From: Actinomycetota bacterium
GTDB taxonomy: Bacteria > Actinomycetota > Actinomycetes > S36-B12 > GCA-2699445
Assembly: GCA_029978705.1 (NCBI GenBank)
Contig: JAPOIY010000016.1
Span: 1-57,806 of the forward strand
DNA length: 57,806 nt
Reading direction: 5' to 3'
Shown one piece after another: positions 1 through 10,642 of this stretch (position 1 is its first letter; each line of letters starts with the position of its first letter). The notes below the pieces were generated by a model. It searched no databases, was not told the origin of the DNA, and was given only the letters and a program-made list of their open reading frames with translations. The translations under genes were made by a program, and so were the position numbers.

Positions 1-607
1 CGGAGGACGCCTCGGCCGGAGTCTCCTCGGCCGGAGTCTCCTCGGCCGGAGTCTCCTCGGCCGGAGTCTCCTCGGCCGGAGTCTCCTCGGCGGCGCCCTC
101 AGGGGCGGCCGCGGCGGGGGTGTCGGCCTCCGGCTCCGCTGCCTCGGCAGCCGGTGCGGCCGGTTCCGCGGGGGCAGCGGCCTCGGGGGCCGCCTCTGCG
201 TCGCGGGCAGCGGCGGCCTTGGCGGCCGCCTTGGCCTTGACCTCGTCCAGCCGGTCCTTCTCGCCGACGGCCTCCTCGGCCGCCTTGGCGAAGATGGCCT
301 TGCGGTCCGCCTTGGGCTCGGCCTCGCGCAGCGTGCCCTCGGATCCGGGCTCCCCGGTGAACTTCTGCCAGTCACCGGTCACCTTGAGGATCGCCATGAC
401 GGGTTCGGTCGGGCGGGCCCCCACCGACAGCCAGTACTGCACGCGGTCGGAGTCCACGCGGATGATGCTGGGGTCGGCCTTGGGCTGGTAGATCCCGATC
501 TCCTCGATGGCGCGCCCGTTGCGCGCGGTGCGGGAGTCGGCGATGACGATGCGGTACTGCGGGATGCGGATCTTTCCGATCCGCTTCAGCTTGATCTTTA
601 CAGCCAC
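1..607 (-). CDS. rpsP: 30S ribosomal protein S16, 3' end outside the window
   Basis: Small-subunit ribosomal protein S16, a structural component of the 30S body. The protein opens [20 protein letters not shown] and continues with [10 protein letters not shown], the S16 signature. The usual S16 core of about 80 residues is followed by a long Ala/Glu/Pro-rich tail that becomes an exact AEETP pentapeptide repeat before the window edge, so the total length is unknown. The GTG start at 607 is preceded by AGGAG about 11 nt upstream. Actinobacterial S16 often has an acidic Ala-rich tail; the perfect repeat here is unusual. It lies 162 bp downstream of ffh on the same strand, and that gap holds no gene I can support. 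Confidence 0.95.
   Translation of the reverse strand, partial: MAVKIKLKRIGKIRIPQYRIVIADSRTARNGRAIEEIGIYQPKADPSIIRVDSDRVQYWLSVGARPTEPVMAILKVTGDWQKFTGEPGSEGTLREAEPKADRKAIFAKAAEEAVGEKDRLDEVKAKAAAKAAAARDAEAAPEAAAPAEPAAPAAEAAEPEADTPAAAAPEGAAEETPAEETPAEETPAEETPAEETPAEASS
11..90. repeat. 15-bp tandem repeat in the rpsP tail
   Basis: Five identical consecutive copies of a 15-bp unit (ctcggccggagtctc on the plus strand) plus a partial sixth. On the coding strand each unit encodes Ala-Glu-Glu-Thr-Pro. The copies are identical at the nucleotide level, including synonymous sites, which suggests recent expansion by slippage. Confidence 0.95.
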
Positions 608-769
608 GGCTGTGTTGTCTCCTGTCGGTGGTGGGTTGGGGACCTGGCGCACCCGTGGGGGTGGGGAGCCGAGGAGACCCTGATGACCCGGCGGTCCGGT
701 TGAGAGGGTCCGGCGCCGCCAACCGTCACAGTGTGCCAGAAGGAGCCGGGCGCGCCCAAACCCGCCCGG

Positions 770-2299
770 TCACTGCTTGCCCAGGAGGTCCTTGAACTGG
801 CTGGGCAATTCCAGCGACGTGGGGTCGACCAGCGGCTGCCCGGCGGCCGCGGCCGCCTCCTGCTGGGCCCGCTTGGCGGGATTCCCCGACCGGCCCTTCT
901 TCACCTTCGGTTTGGCGCGGCTCTTGGCCTTCCTGCTCCCACCGGGCATGGCGGGCATGCCCGGCAGCCCCGGGCCCTTGCCGCTACGCATCTGTCGCAT
1001 CATCTTCTGGGCGTCCCCGAACCGGTCGACGAGGTTGTTGATGTTCTGGACCTCGACTCCGGCGCCGCGGGCGATGCGGGTGCGCCGGGAGGCGTTCAGG
1101 ATCTTGGGGTCTTCCCGCTCGGCCGGGGTCATGGACTGGATGATGGCGGCGACGCGGTCGATCTCGCGTTCGTCGAGGGACTCCAACTGCTGCTTCATGT
1201 CGCCCATGCCGGGCAGCATGCCGAGCAACTTCGACAGGTTCCCCATCTTCTTGACGGCCTGCATCTGTTCCAGGAAGTCCGTCAGCGTGAAGTCCTCGCC
1301 GCGCTCGACCTTACCGGCCATCCGCTGCGTCTGCTCCGCGTCGAAGGCCTGCTCCGCCTGCTCGATCAGACTGAGCACATCGCCCATGTCGAGGATGCGC
1401 CCGGCCATCCGGTCGGGGTGGAAGACCTCGAAGTCGGTGACCTTCTCGCCCGTGGACGCGAACAGGATGGGTTCCCCGGTGACACCGACGACCGAGAGCG
1501 CGGCGCCGCCGCGGGCGTCGCCGTCCAGTTTGGTCAGGACGACCCCGTCGAACCCGACCTGCTCGTTGAACAGCACGGCGGTGTTGACGGCGTCCTGTCC
1601 GATCATCGCGTCAACGACCAGCAGCGTCTCGTCGGGTGACACCGCATCGCGCACGTCCCGCAGCTGAGCCATCAGCTCGGCGTCGATCGCCAGGCGCCCG
1701 GCCGTGTCGACGATCACGATGTCGTGCAGCTTCACTTCGGCCTCGCGGACCGAGCGGCGGGCCACCTCCACGGGATCGCCGACGCCGTTGCCCGGCTCCG
1801 GGGCGAACACCACGACCCCGGCGCGCTCGCCGACGATCTGCAGCTGGTCGACCGCGTTGGGCCGTTGCAGGTCTGCGGCCACGAGCATCGGCTGGTGGCC
1901 CTGGTCCTTCAGGTGTTTGGCCAGCTTCCCGGCGAGCGTGGTCTTGCCCGCACCCTGCAGGCCGGCCAGCATGATCACCGTCGGCGGCGTCTTGGCGAAC
2001 TGGAGGCGCCGCGTCTGGCCCCCGAGGATGCCCACCAGTTCCTCGTTGACGATCTTGACGACCTGCTGGCCGGGGTTGAGCGCGCGTGACACCTCGACAT
2101 CGAGGGCCCGCTCCTTCACGCGGGCGCAGAACGCCCGCACCACGGGGAGGGCGACGTCCGCGTCCAGCAGGGCGAGGCGGATCTCCCGGACGGTGGTGTC
2201 GATGTCCTCCTCGGACAGCCGACCCTTGCCGCGGAGGTTCTTGAACGTGGCGGTGAGGCGGTCAGACAGTGACGCGAACAACTTCGTCCCCTGGAGCAC
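770..2299 (-). CDS. ffh: signal recognition particle protein Ffh (SRP54)
   Basis: GTPase subunit of the signal recognition particle, which binds 4.5S RNA and signal sequences of nascent membrane and secreted proteins and docks on FtsY. The 509-residue protein shows the N domain, then the G domain with the P-loop GLQGAGKTT, DTAGR and TKLDGDARGG. The Met-rich M domain follows with GNLSKLLGMLPGMG and QKMMRQM. The tail is basic and then Ala-rich (KAKSRAKPKVKKGRSGNP). The start is GTG at 2299. It lies 51 bp downstream of glnD on the same strand. Length and domain order are normal. Confidence 0.97.
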   Translation of the reverse strand: MLQGTKLFASLSDRLTATFKNLRGKGRLSEEDIDTTVREIRLALLDADVALPVVRAFCARVKERALDVEVSRALNPGQQVVKIVNEELVGILGGQTRRLQFAKTPPTVIMLAGLQGAGKTTLAGKLAKHLKDQGHQPMLVAADLQRPNAVDQLQIVGERAGVVVFAPEPGNGVGDPVEVARRSVREAEVKLHDIVIVDTAGRLAIDAELMAQLRDVRDAVSPDETLLVVDAMIGQDAVNTAVLFNEQVGFDGVVLTKLDGDARGGAALSVVGVTGEPILFASTGEKVTDFEVFHPDRMAGRILDMGDVLSLIEQAEQAFDAEQTQRMAGKVERGEDFTLTDFLEQMQAVKKMGNLSKLLGMLPGMGDMKQQLESLDEREIDRVAAIIQSMTPAEREDPKILNASRRTRIARGAGVEVQNINNLVDRFGDAQKMMRQMRSGKGPGLPGMPAMPGGSRKAKSRAKPKVKKGRSGNPAKRAQQEAAAAAGQPLVDPTSLELPSQFKDLLGKQ

Positions 2300-2350
2300 G
2301 ATGACTGGGCCCGCCCAGACTACCTGCCCCGGCCCCCGGTCCCTCCCCGC

Positions 2351-4711
2351 TCACCCCGGGAAACTCTCCCCGCGGGCGGCCTCGGCGAGCCGTACGCTGA
2401 TTCCGGACACGGTCTCCTCGGAGAGCGGATGCCCCCTCCGGTCCCGCAGGTAGAACACGTCCACCACGTTCGAGCCCAGGGTGTCGGCGCGTGCTCCGGC
2501 GATGTCCACCCCCGCCTCGGCGATGACCAGGGCCAGACGGAACAGGGCGCCGGGCCGGTCGTACGTACGCACCTCGATCACGGTCGCGGTGTGGGAGGCG
2601 TCCGGCACGGTGACCACCCGCGGCTCCAGCGCCAGCGCCTCGGCCGGGTCCCGGTGGCTGCGGTCGCGTTTGGCCAGCCGCGACCTCAGGTCGAGGCTGC
2701 CGTCCAACGCCCGGCGGAGGTCCTCACGCAGCCGCTCCGGCTCGGGGCGGCCCGCGAACCCCGGATCGACCGTCCAGCGGGACACGGCCATGTCACCGCG
2801 CCCGGCGGCGCGGGCCCCGCGGACGTTGAGCCGGTTGGCGGCCAGCACGCCGGCGACAGTGGCCAGCAGCCCGACACGGTCCGGGGCCAGGACGGTCACC
2901 TCCACCATTGCGCCGGGCGCCGAGTCGGCCACGAACACGTCCGTCCGGCCGGCCGCAGCAGCCGCCTCCTGTTCCCCGCTCAGCCGCAGCGCCGCGCCGG
3001 GGACGGCCGCCCTGCCGCCGAGGACGCCACGTACCCGCTCGACGAGGTCGGCCATGAGTGCGGCCCGCCAGTCGCTCCACGCGGCCGGCCCGGTCGCCTG
3101 GGCGTCGGCGCGGGCCAGCGCGTACAGCAGGTCGAGGGTCTCCCGGTCCCCGACGGCCGCCACCACCAGATCGACGGTGGCCGGGTCGTCGGGGTCCCGG
3201 CGCGTGGCCGCCTCGGGGAGCAACAGGTGGTGCCGCACCAGGGTCACCAGCGTTGCCGTGTCCGCCTCGTCGAAGCCCAGGTGGGGTCCGATCCGAGCCA
3301 CGAGTTCGACGCCGACGTCGGTGTGGTCGAGCCCGGGTCTGCCCTTGCCGATGTCGTGCAGCAGGGCGCCGACGAGCAGGAGGTCGGGCCGGGTGACCTC
3401 ACGCTGGTAGCGCGCCGCCTGGATGGCGGCCTCGACGAGATGCCGGTCCACGGTGAAGCGGTGCACGGGGTTGCGCTGCGGGGCACTGCGCACGACGTCC
3501 CATCCGGGGAGCAGGTCGCTGAACACCCCCGCCTGGTCGAAGGTCTCCCACACGGGCAGCGTGGCCCGGCCCGCCCCCAGCAGCGACACCAGGGAGTCCC
3601 GCGCGGCGGCGGGCCACGGCACCGGCAGCGGGGCCGCGGTCTCGGCCAGCCGCTGCACGGTGTGCGGCGCGACCTGCAGCCCCGCTTGGGCCGCCGCGGC
3701 GGCCGTGCGCAGCAGCAGGCCGGCGTCCCGCTCCGGTCGGGCGTCGACGGCCAGCACGGCCTCTCCCTCCTGCACCACGACCCCGTCCGCCAACGGGGCC
3801 CGCTCGGGGCGCCCGCGCAGTCGGCGGAACGGGCGGCGGGAGGAGCGCCGCGTCATCCGGGCCACCCGGCTCCACGTGATGTCGGACGCGTGGGCGATCT
3901 GGCGTCCCCGCGAACTGACAGCCCGCATCAGGGTGTCCTCGTCGTCCTGCCCCAGGGCAGCCGCGACGCCGGCCTGCTCCTGCATGAGCAGGCGGTCGCC
4001 AGGCTTCCCCGACGACAGGTGTAGCGCGTCCCGGCAGTCCATCAGAAAGGACGTCGCCGGGGCGAGGTCGGTGTGCGGGATGTCGGTCAGCCAGGCGGCG
4101 GCGATAGCCCGCAGGACGGTGACGTCGCGCAGGCCGCCGTAGGAGTCCTTGAGGTCCGGTTCGAGGAGGTGGCCCACCTCCCCCTGCCGTTCCCGCCGTT
4201 CCTCGGTGGCGGCGCGCAGTTCCGCCATCCGTCCGGCGGCGAGTCCCCGCCAGTCAGCGCGGATCGAGGACACCAGGTCCCGGGTCAGCGCATCGTCGCC
4301 GGCGACGGTCCGCGCATCCAGCAGACCGAGCATCACCTTGAGGTCCCGGGCGGCCAGGCGGCGCGCCTCCGCAGGCGTGCGGACCGCGTGGTCCAGCCGC
4401 ACCCGGCTGTCCCACACCGGGTACCAGATGCGGTCGGCGAGGTCGCCGACGTCGCCGTCGTGCAGCAGGAGCAGGTCGAGGTCGCTGCCGGGCGACAATT
4501 CGCCCCGCCCGTAGCCCCCCACCGCCACCAGCGCCGCGGCGCGCCCAGCGCCCCCGGCGGACCGGAAGAGCCCGTCCAGCCAGTCGTCGGTGAGCGCCAC
4601 CAACGCCCCCCGCCGCCCCGGGCCGGGCGGCCCGGGGCGGCTCAGGAGTTCCGCGCGGGCGGCCGCGAACGCCGCGGCGTCCCCTGGTCCGACCTGGTCC
4701 GGATGCCGCAC
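2351..4711 (-). CDS. glnD: PII uridylyl/adenylyltransferase GlnD
   Basis: Bifunctional nucleotidyltransferase that modifies and de-modifies the PII protein in response to nitrogen status; in actinobacteria the family often adenylylates PII. The 786-residue form shows the nucleotidyltransferase motif GGYGRGELSPGSDLD at about residues 65-79 with the catalytic aspartates. An HD hydrolase domain (GALLHDIGKGRPGLDHTD) follows, then two C-terminal ACT domains (TVLAPDRVGLLATVAGVLA and EVRTYDRPGALFRLALVI). I chose GTG 4711 because GGAG lies just before it and it starts 8 nt after the glnB stop; the open frame continues upstream into glnB but without domain homology. Third gene of amtB-glnB-glnD. Confidence 0.95.
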   Translation of the reverse strand: MRHPDQVGPGDAAAFAAARAELLSRPGPPGPGRRGALVALTDDWLDGLFRSAGGAGRAAALVAVGGYGRGELSPGSDLDLLLLHDGDVGDLADRIWYPVWDSRVRLDHAVRTPAEARRLAARDLKVMLGLLDARTVAGDDALTRDLVSSIRADWRGLAAGRMAELRAATEERRERQGEVGHLLEPDLKDSYGGLRDVTVLRAIAAAWLTDIPHTDLAPATSFLMDCRDALHLSSGKPGDRLLMQEQAGVAAALGQDDEDTLMRAVSSRGRQIAHASDITWSRVARMTRRSSRRPFRRLRGRPERAPLADGVVVQEGEAVLAVDARPERDAGLLLRTAAAAAQAGLQVAPHTVQRLAETAAPLPVPWPAAARDSLVSLLGAGRATLPVWETFDQAGVFSDLLPGWDVVRSAPQRNPVHRFTVDRHLVEAAIQAARYQREVTRPDLLLVGALLHDIGKGRPGLDHTDVGVELVARIGPHLGFDEADTATLVTLVRHHLLLPEAATRRDPDDPATVDLVVAAVGDRETLDLLYALARADAQATGPAAWSDWRAALMADLVERVRGVLGGRAAVPGAALRLSGEQEAAAAAGRTDVFVADSAPGAMVEVTVLAPDRVGLLATVAGVLAANRLNVRGARAAGRGDMAVSRWTVDPGFAGRPEPERLREDLRRALDGSLDLRSRLAKRDRSHRDPAEALALEPRVVTVPDASHTATVIEVRTYDRPGALFRLALVIAEAGVDIAGARADTLGSNVVDVFYLRDRRGHPLSEETVSGISVRLAEAARGESFPG

Positions 4712-4719
4712 AGGTCTCC

Positions 4720-6468
<1,749 letters not shown>

Positions 6469-6477
6469 TCAGGTTTC

Positions 6478-6524
6478 GTTTCGCCGCCGTGACGGATCGG
6501 ACGTCTTCGTTACGGGGGTGTTTC
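6478..6524 (-). promoter_or_regulatory. GlnR-like binding region upstream of amtB
   Basis: Read on the minus strand, GTCAC at 6493-6489 and GAAAC at 6482-6478 are separated by exactly 6 bp, matching the actinobacterial GlnR unit GTnAC-N6-GAAAC. Further upstream GAAAC (6524-6520) and GTAAC (6513-6509) are also 6 bp apart. Another GAAAC lies downstream near 6459. The region is between the divergent amtB and GH13 starts, so either could be affected; amtB is the usual GlnR target. The assignment is by motif only. Confidence 0.55.
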
Positions 6525-6560
6525 GTGCGCTGCGCTTGCATCCGTCGTGATGATGAAGCC

Positions 6561-8213
6561 ATGCCCGAGGCCCCGTGGTGGCACCGCACCACCGTCTACC
6601 AGGTGTACCCCCGGTCCTTCGCGGACTCCGATGGTGACGGGATCGGCGACCTGCCCGGGCTTCTGGGGCGCCTCGACCACATCGTGGCCCTCGGGGTGGA
6701 GACCGTGTGGGTGTCGCCGTTCTTCCCCAGCCCGCAGGAGGACTTCGGATACGACATCACCGACTACACCGGCGTGGCCCCCGAGTACGGGACGGTCGCG
6801 GACGCGCAGACGTTGATCGATGCGGCCCACGCCCGCGGGCTGCGGGTGATGTTCGACCTCGTCCTGAACCACACGTCGGACCAGCATCCGTGGTTCCTGC
6901 GCTCGAAGGGGTCGCGGTCCAATCCGCGCTCCGACTGGTACATCTGGGCCGACGGCCGCGGCCGGAACGGTCGCCGGCCACCCAACAACTGGCGGTCCAA
7001 CCTGGAGGTGACGTCGGCGTGGCAGTGGTCGGCGGAGCGGCAGCAGTTCTACCTGGCGTCCTTCCTGCCGTTCCAGCCGGACCTGAACTACCGCAACCCC
7101 GCGGTGAAGGACGCGATGTTCGCGGCGGTGCGGTTCTGGCTGGACCGAGGGGTGGACGGGTTCCGCCTCGACATGTTCGGTCAGATCATGAAGGACCCGG
7201 GCCTGCGGGACAACCCGTTCCGGCCCCACGTGGACACGGGGTTCCCGCGCGGGTGGCGCCGCGTGTACACGGAGAACACCGCGGATGTCATCACCTTCGC
7301 CCGGGAACTACACGCCGTGTGCGCCGAGTACGGCGACCGCGTACTGCTCGGGGAGGTGTTCGGTCCGCCGGAGACCCTGCGCGGGCTCCATGCCGAGGGA
7401 GCGGGGCTGGACCTGGTCTTCCTCTTCGACTTCCTGGTGTTCCGCTACGACGCCGCTTGGTTCGCCGACACGATCCGGCGCTTCGAAGAGGCCTTCCCGC
7501 CGCCGATGCAGCCGACGTACGTCATCGAGAACCATGACCGCTCCCGGTGCATCGACCGCGTGGGCGGAGACCCTGCCAAGGCCGCGGTGCTGGCAGTGAT
7601 CCTGTTGACCGTCCGCGGGGTGCCCACGGTGTACATGGGTCAGGAGATCGGCATGTCCAACACGTATGTGCCGCTGCGACAGGCGCTCGACCCCATCGCC
7701 GCCCGCTACTTCCGACGCCTCCCGGAGGTCGTGAACCGGAGGATCCCCGAACGCCTCAACCGTGACGAGGTCCGCAGCCCCATGCAGTGGGATGCGTCGG
7801 GGAACGCCGGGTTCTGCCCACCCGACGTACGCCCGTGGTTGCCGGTCAATCCGGACCACACACATGTCAACGTCGCCGCCGAGACCGGCGTCGCCGGGTC
7901 CCTGCTCGAGCTGTACCGCACCCTGCTCACCACGCGCCGGGACTCGCCCGCTCTCAACTCCGGAACCCTCGAACTCGTCTCCGGGCTGCCCGCCGACGTG
8001 TTGGGGTTCCGGCGCACCGACGCCGCGTCGGGCGAGCAATGCGCGACGTTCGCCAACCTGGGCCGCACCGCGCAGACCGTGCGCGCCGTCGGCTCGGTAG
8101 CGATGGCGGCCTGCGGCGGCGCCATGGCGGAGCGCGGCGATCTCCACCTGCCCCCCGACGCGGCGATCGTCGTGCGCCGGGAACGTGTCGCCTACGACAC
8201 CATGGACTCATGA
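6561..8213 (+). CDS. GH13 alpha-glucosidase / oligo-1,6-glucosidase type
   Basis: Retaining alpha-glycosidase of 550 residues acting on short alpha-glucosides such as maltose, isomaltose or sucrose. The (beta/alpha)8 barrel has TVYQVYPRSFADSDGDGIGDL, then the nucleophile Asp204 in GVDGFRLD, acid/base Glu265 in LLGEVFG and Asp326 in VIENHDRSR; all three catalytic residues are present. There is no signal peptide, so it is cytoplasmic. The start is ATG 6561 with only a weak upstream purine run. The stop overlaps the ATG of the GH3 gene (ATGA). The oligo-1,6-glucosidase/alpha-glucosidase subgroup fits better than trehalose synthase, but exact substrate cannot be read from sequence. Confidence 0.9.
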   Translation: MPEAPWWHRTTVYQVYPRSFADSDGDGIGDLPGLLGRLDHIVALGVETVWVSPFFPSPQEDFGYDITDYTGVAPEYGTVADAQTLIDAAHARGLRVMFDLVLNHTSDQHPWFLRSKGSRSNPRSDWYIWADGRGRNGRRPPNNWRSNLEVTSAWQWSAERQQFYLASFLPFQPDLNYRNPAVKDAMFAAVRFWLDRGVDGFRLDMFGQIMKDPGLRDNPFRPHVDTGFPRGWRRVYTENTADVITFARELHAVCAEYGDRVLLGEVFGPPETLRGLHAEGAGLDLVFLFDFLVFRYDAAWFADTIRRFEEAFPPPMQPTYVIENHDRSRCIDRVGGDPAKAAVLAVILLTVRGVPTVYMGQEIGMSNTYVPLRQALDPIAARYFRRLPEVVNRRIPERLNRDEVRSPMQWDASGNAGFCPPDVRPWLPVNPDHTHVNVAAETGVAGSLLELYRTLLTTRRDSPALNSGTLELVSGLPADVLGFRRTDAASGEQCATFANLGRTAQTVRAVGSVAMAACGGAMAERGDLHLPPDAAIVVRRERVAYDTMDS

Positions 8214-10600
8214 CGCGCGCCGCCGACCTGCCGCCGGCCGACCGCATCGCCCTGCTGTCGGGCGGCGACTTCTGGCACACCCGGGCACTGCCGGACCACG
8301 GGGTGCCCGCGGTCCTGCTCAGTGACGGGCCCCACGGGCTGCGCACCCAGGAGGAGGGGGGCGACCACCTGGGACTCGGGGACAGCCGCCCCGCCACCTG
8401 TTTCCCACCCGCGGTGACGCTGGCCAGCTCCTGGGACGAGGACCTGGTCGGCGAGGTCGGCCGGGCGCTGGGCGCGGAGGCCGCCGGCCTCGGGGTCGCC
8501 GTACTGCTCGGGCCGGGCCTGAACATCAAGCGCCACCCCCGCTGCGGCCGCAACTTCGAGTACTTCTCCGAGGACCCGCTGCTGAGCGGCCGCCTGGCCG
8601 CGGCCATGGTGCGGGGGATCCAGGACACCGGGGTCGGAGCCTGCCTCAAACACTTCGCGGTCAACAACCAGGAGACGATGCGGTTCGTGGTCGACGCCAT
8701 CGTCGACGAGCGGACGCTGCGCGAGTTGTACCTGTCCGGCTTCGAGCACGCCGTGCGCACGGCGCAGCCCCGCAGTGTCATGGCCGCGTACAACCTGGTC
8801 AACGGCGTGTACTGCAGCGACAACCGCTGGCTGCTCACCGACGTGCTGCGCGAGGAGTGGGGATTCACGGGTGTCGTCGTCAGCGACTGGGGCGCGGTGA
8901 ACGACCGGACCGCGGGCGTATTCGCGGGAATGGATCTGGAGATGCCGGGCAGCGCCGGGATCTCCGACGGTGATGTCGCCGCCGCCGTAGCCGACGGCCG
9001 TCTGGCGGCAGCGGACGTGACCCGTTGCGCCGGCCGCATCCTCGACCTGGTGGCCGCCGCCCCGCCGGCGCCGGCCGGTGTCCCCTCCTTTGCCGACCAC
9101 GACGCCCTGGCCCGCCGCGCGGCGGCGGCGGGAACGGTGCTCCTGACCAACGACGGCACGCTGCCCCTGGCCGAGAACGTCTCCGTCGCCCTGATCGGGG
9201 GCTTCGCCGACCAGCCGCGGTACCAGGGAGCGGGAAGTTCCCAGGTGGTCCCGACCCGACTGCACACTGCGCTGGCCGAGTTCCGGGACCGTGGCTGGGA
9301 CGTGCGGTACTCCCCCGGCTTCGACCCGGTCACCAGTGCCCGCGACGACTCGGCCGTGGCGGCGGCCGTCGCGGAGGCGCGCGCTGCCGACGTCGCCGTG
9401 ATCATGGCGGGGCTGCCCGGCGTGTCCGAGAGCGAGGGGTTCGACCGGGACGACCTGGCGCTGCCCTCCCAGCAGCAGGTCCTCATCGACGCGGTCTGCC
9501 GGGCCAACCCCCGCACCGTGGTGGTGCTGAGCAACGGGGCGCCGGTGACCATGCCGTGGGCCGCAGCCCCGGCCGCCGTCGTCGAGGCCTACCTGGGCGG
9601 GCAGGCTGGTGGCGCGGCGGTGGTGGATGTCCTGACCGGGTCGGCCGAGCCGGGTGGCCGCCTCGCCGAGACGTTCCCGGTGTGCGCGGAGGACGTGTCG
9701 TCCGACCCCTGGTTCCCGGGCGACCCCCATCAGGTCACCTACCGCGAAGGTCTGTTCGTCGGGTACCGCCACACGACGACGGCGGGCGTCGAACCGCTGT
9801 TCCCGTTCGGCCACGGGCTGAGTTTCACCACCTTCGTCTGGTCGTCCCCGACGGTCGCCGACGCCGTGATCCCTGCCGGCGGCGACGTGACGGTGGCGCT
9901 GTCGGTGAGCAATGTGGGAGACCGTTCCGGCAGTGACGTGGTCCAGGTGTACCTGCACGACCGCACCGGGACGGTGCTGCGGCCACGGCGGGAGCTGGCG
10001 GCGTTCGCCAAGGTGTCCTTGCAGCCCGGCGAGACGCAGGACGTCACGCTGACGGTGCCGGGCCGCGCCTTCGCGTTCTGGGATGTCCGTACCGGGACGT
10101 GGGAGGTCCCCGCGGGACCGTTCGACATCGAGGTGGCCCGGTCCAGTGAGGACGTCCACGCCAGTCTGTCCGTCACGGTCACCGGCGGTGTGACGTCGTC
10201 GGCCGACCCTGCGGGGGGGCCCGCGATCGCCGACACCGACGGACGGTTCGCCGCGCGGCTGGGCTATCCGATCCCCCGGCCCCGCCCCACCCGACCGTTC
10301 ACCCGGCTGGCCACGGTGGGAGAGATCGCGACCACGCGCCTCGGCCGTGGGATCCGCACCGTCCTGCGCAAGAACAGCGGCGCGGATTTCGCCGCCGTGG
10401 CCGAGACGGACCCGGCCCTGGGCCGGATGCTGGAGCGGGGGCTCGATGAACTGCCGCTGCGCACTGCGGCCCTGTTCTCCCAGGGGCTGGTCACGTGGCC
10501 CGTCCTCGACGGTGTCATCGCCCTGCTGAACGGGGACCCGCGCGGCGCACTGGCCGTTCCCCGCGCCCTGCTGGACCGGCTGCGTCGCTCGCTCGGCTGA
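8210..10600 (+). CDS. GH3 beta-glucosidase
   Basis: Family 3 glycoside hydrolase of 796 residues, probably an exo-acting beta-glucosidase. The N-terminal barrel contains LKHFAVNNQE and the nucleophile Asp226 in VVVSDWGAV. The alpha/beta sandwich has SESEGFDRDDLALP, with the probable acid/base glutamate near residue 407. An FnIII-like domain lies at about 560-630 (VSNVGDRSGSDVVQVYLHD). The last roughly 110 residues (from RLGYPIPRPRPTRPFTRL) form a helical extension beyond the usual GH3 core. No signal peptide, so it is cytoplasmic. It overlaps the GH13 gene by 4 bp (ATGA), giving a two-enzyme operon for alpha- and beta-glucosides without a transporter in view. Confidence 0.92.
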   Translation: MTRAADLPPADRIALLSGGDFWHTRALPDHGVPAVLLSDGPHGLRTQEEGGDHLGLGDSRPATCFPPAVTLASSWDEDLVGEVGRALGAEAAGLGVAVLLGPGLNIKRHPRCGRNFEYFSEDPLLSGRLAAAMVRGIQDTGVGACLKHFAVNNQETMRFVVDAIVDERTLRELYLSGFEHAVRTAQPRSVMAAYNLVNGVYCSDNRWLLTDVLREEWGFTGVVVSDWGAVNDRTAGVFAGMDLEMPGSAGISDGDVAAAVADGRLAAADVTRCAGRILDLVAAAPPAPAGVPSFADHDALARRAAAAGTVLLTNDGTLPLAENVSVALIGGFADQPRYQGAGSSQVVPTRLHTALAEFRDRGWDVRYSPGFDPVTSARDDSAVAAAVAEARAADVAVIMAGLPGVSESEGFDRDDLALPSQQQVLIDAVCRANPRTVVVLSNGAPVTMPWAAAPAAVVEAYLGGQAGGAAVVDVLTGSAEPGGRLAETFPVCAEDVSSDPWFPGDPHQVTYREGLFVGYRHTTTAGVEPLFPFGHGLSFTTFVWSSPTVADAVIPAGGDVTVALSVSNVGDRSGSDVVQVYLHDRTGTVLRPRRELAAFAKVSLQPGETQDVTLTVPGRAFAFWDVRTGTWEVPAGPFDIEVARSSEDVHASLSVTVTGGVTSSADPAGGPAIADTDGRFAARLGYPIPRPRPTRPFTRLATVGEIATTRLGRGIRTVLRKNSGADFAAVAETDPALGRMLERGLDELPLRTAALFSQGLVTWPVLDGVIALLNGDPRGALAVPRALLDRLRRSLG

Positions 10601-10642
10601 TACCCCCTGTCATCTGTCTCCGCGGAGGCGCACCCTGGTCCC

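Noticed and set aside
731-1639. Long plus-strand open frames opposite ffh, glnD, sigA and similar genes
   Set aside because: They are antisense shadows in GC-rich coding sequence, with no family similarity and no start signals.
6561-8213. Trehalose synthase (TreS)
   Set aside because: The length and loop composition fit the oligo-1,6-glucosidase/alpha-glucosidase branch; the TreS signature and partner maltokinase are missing.
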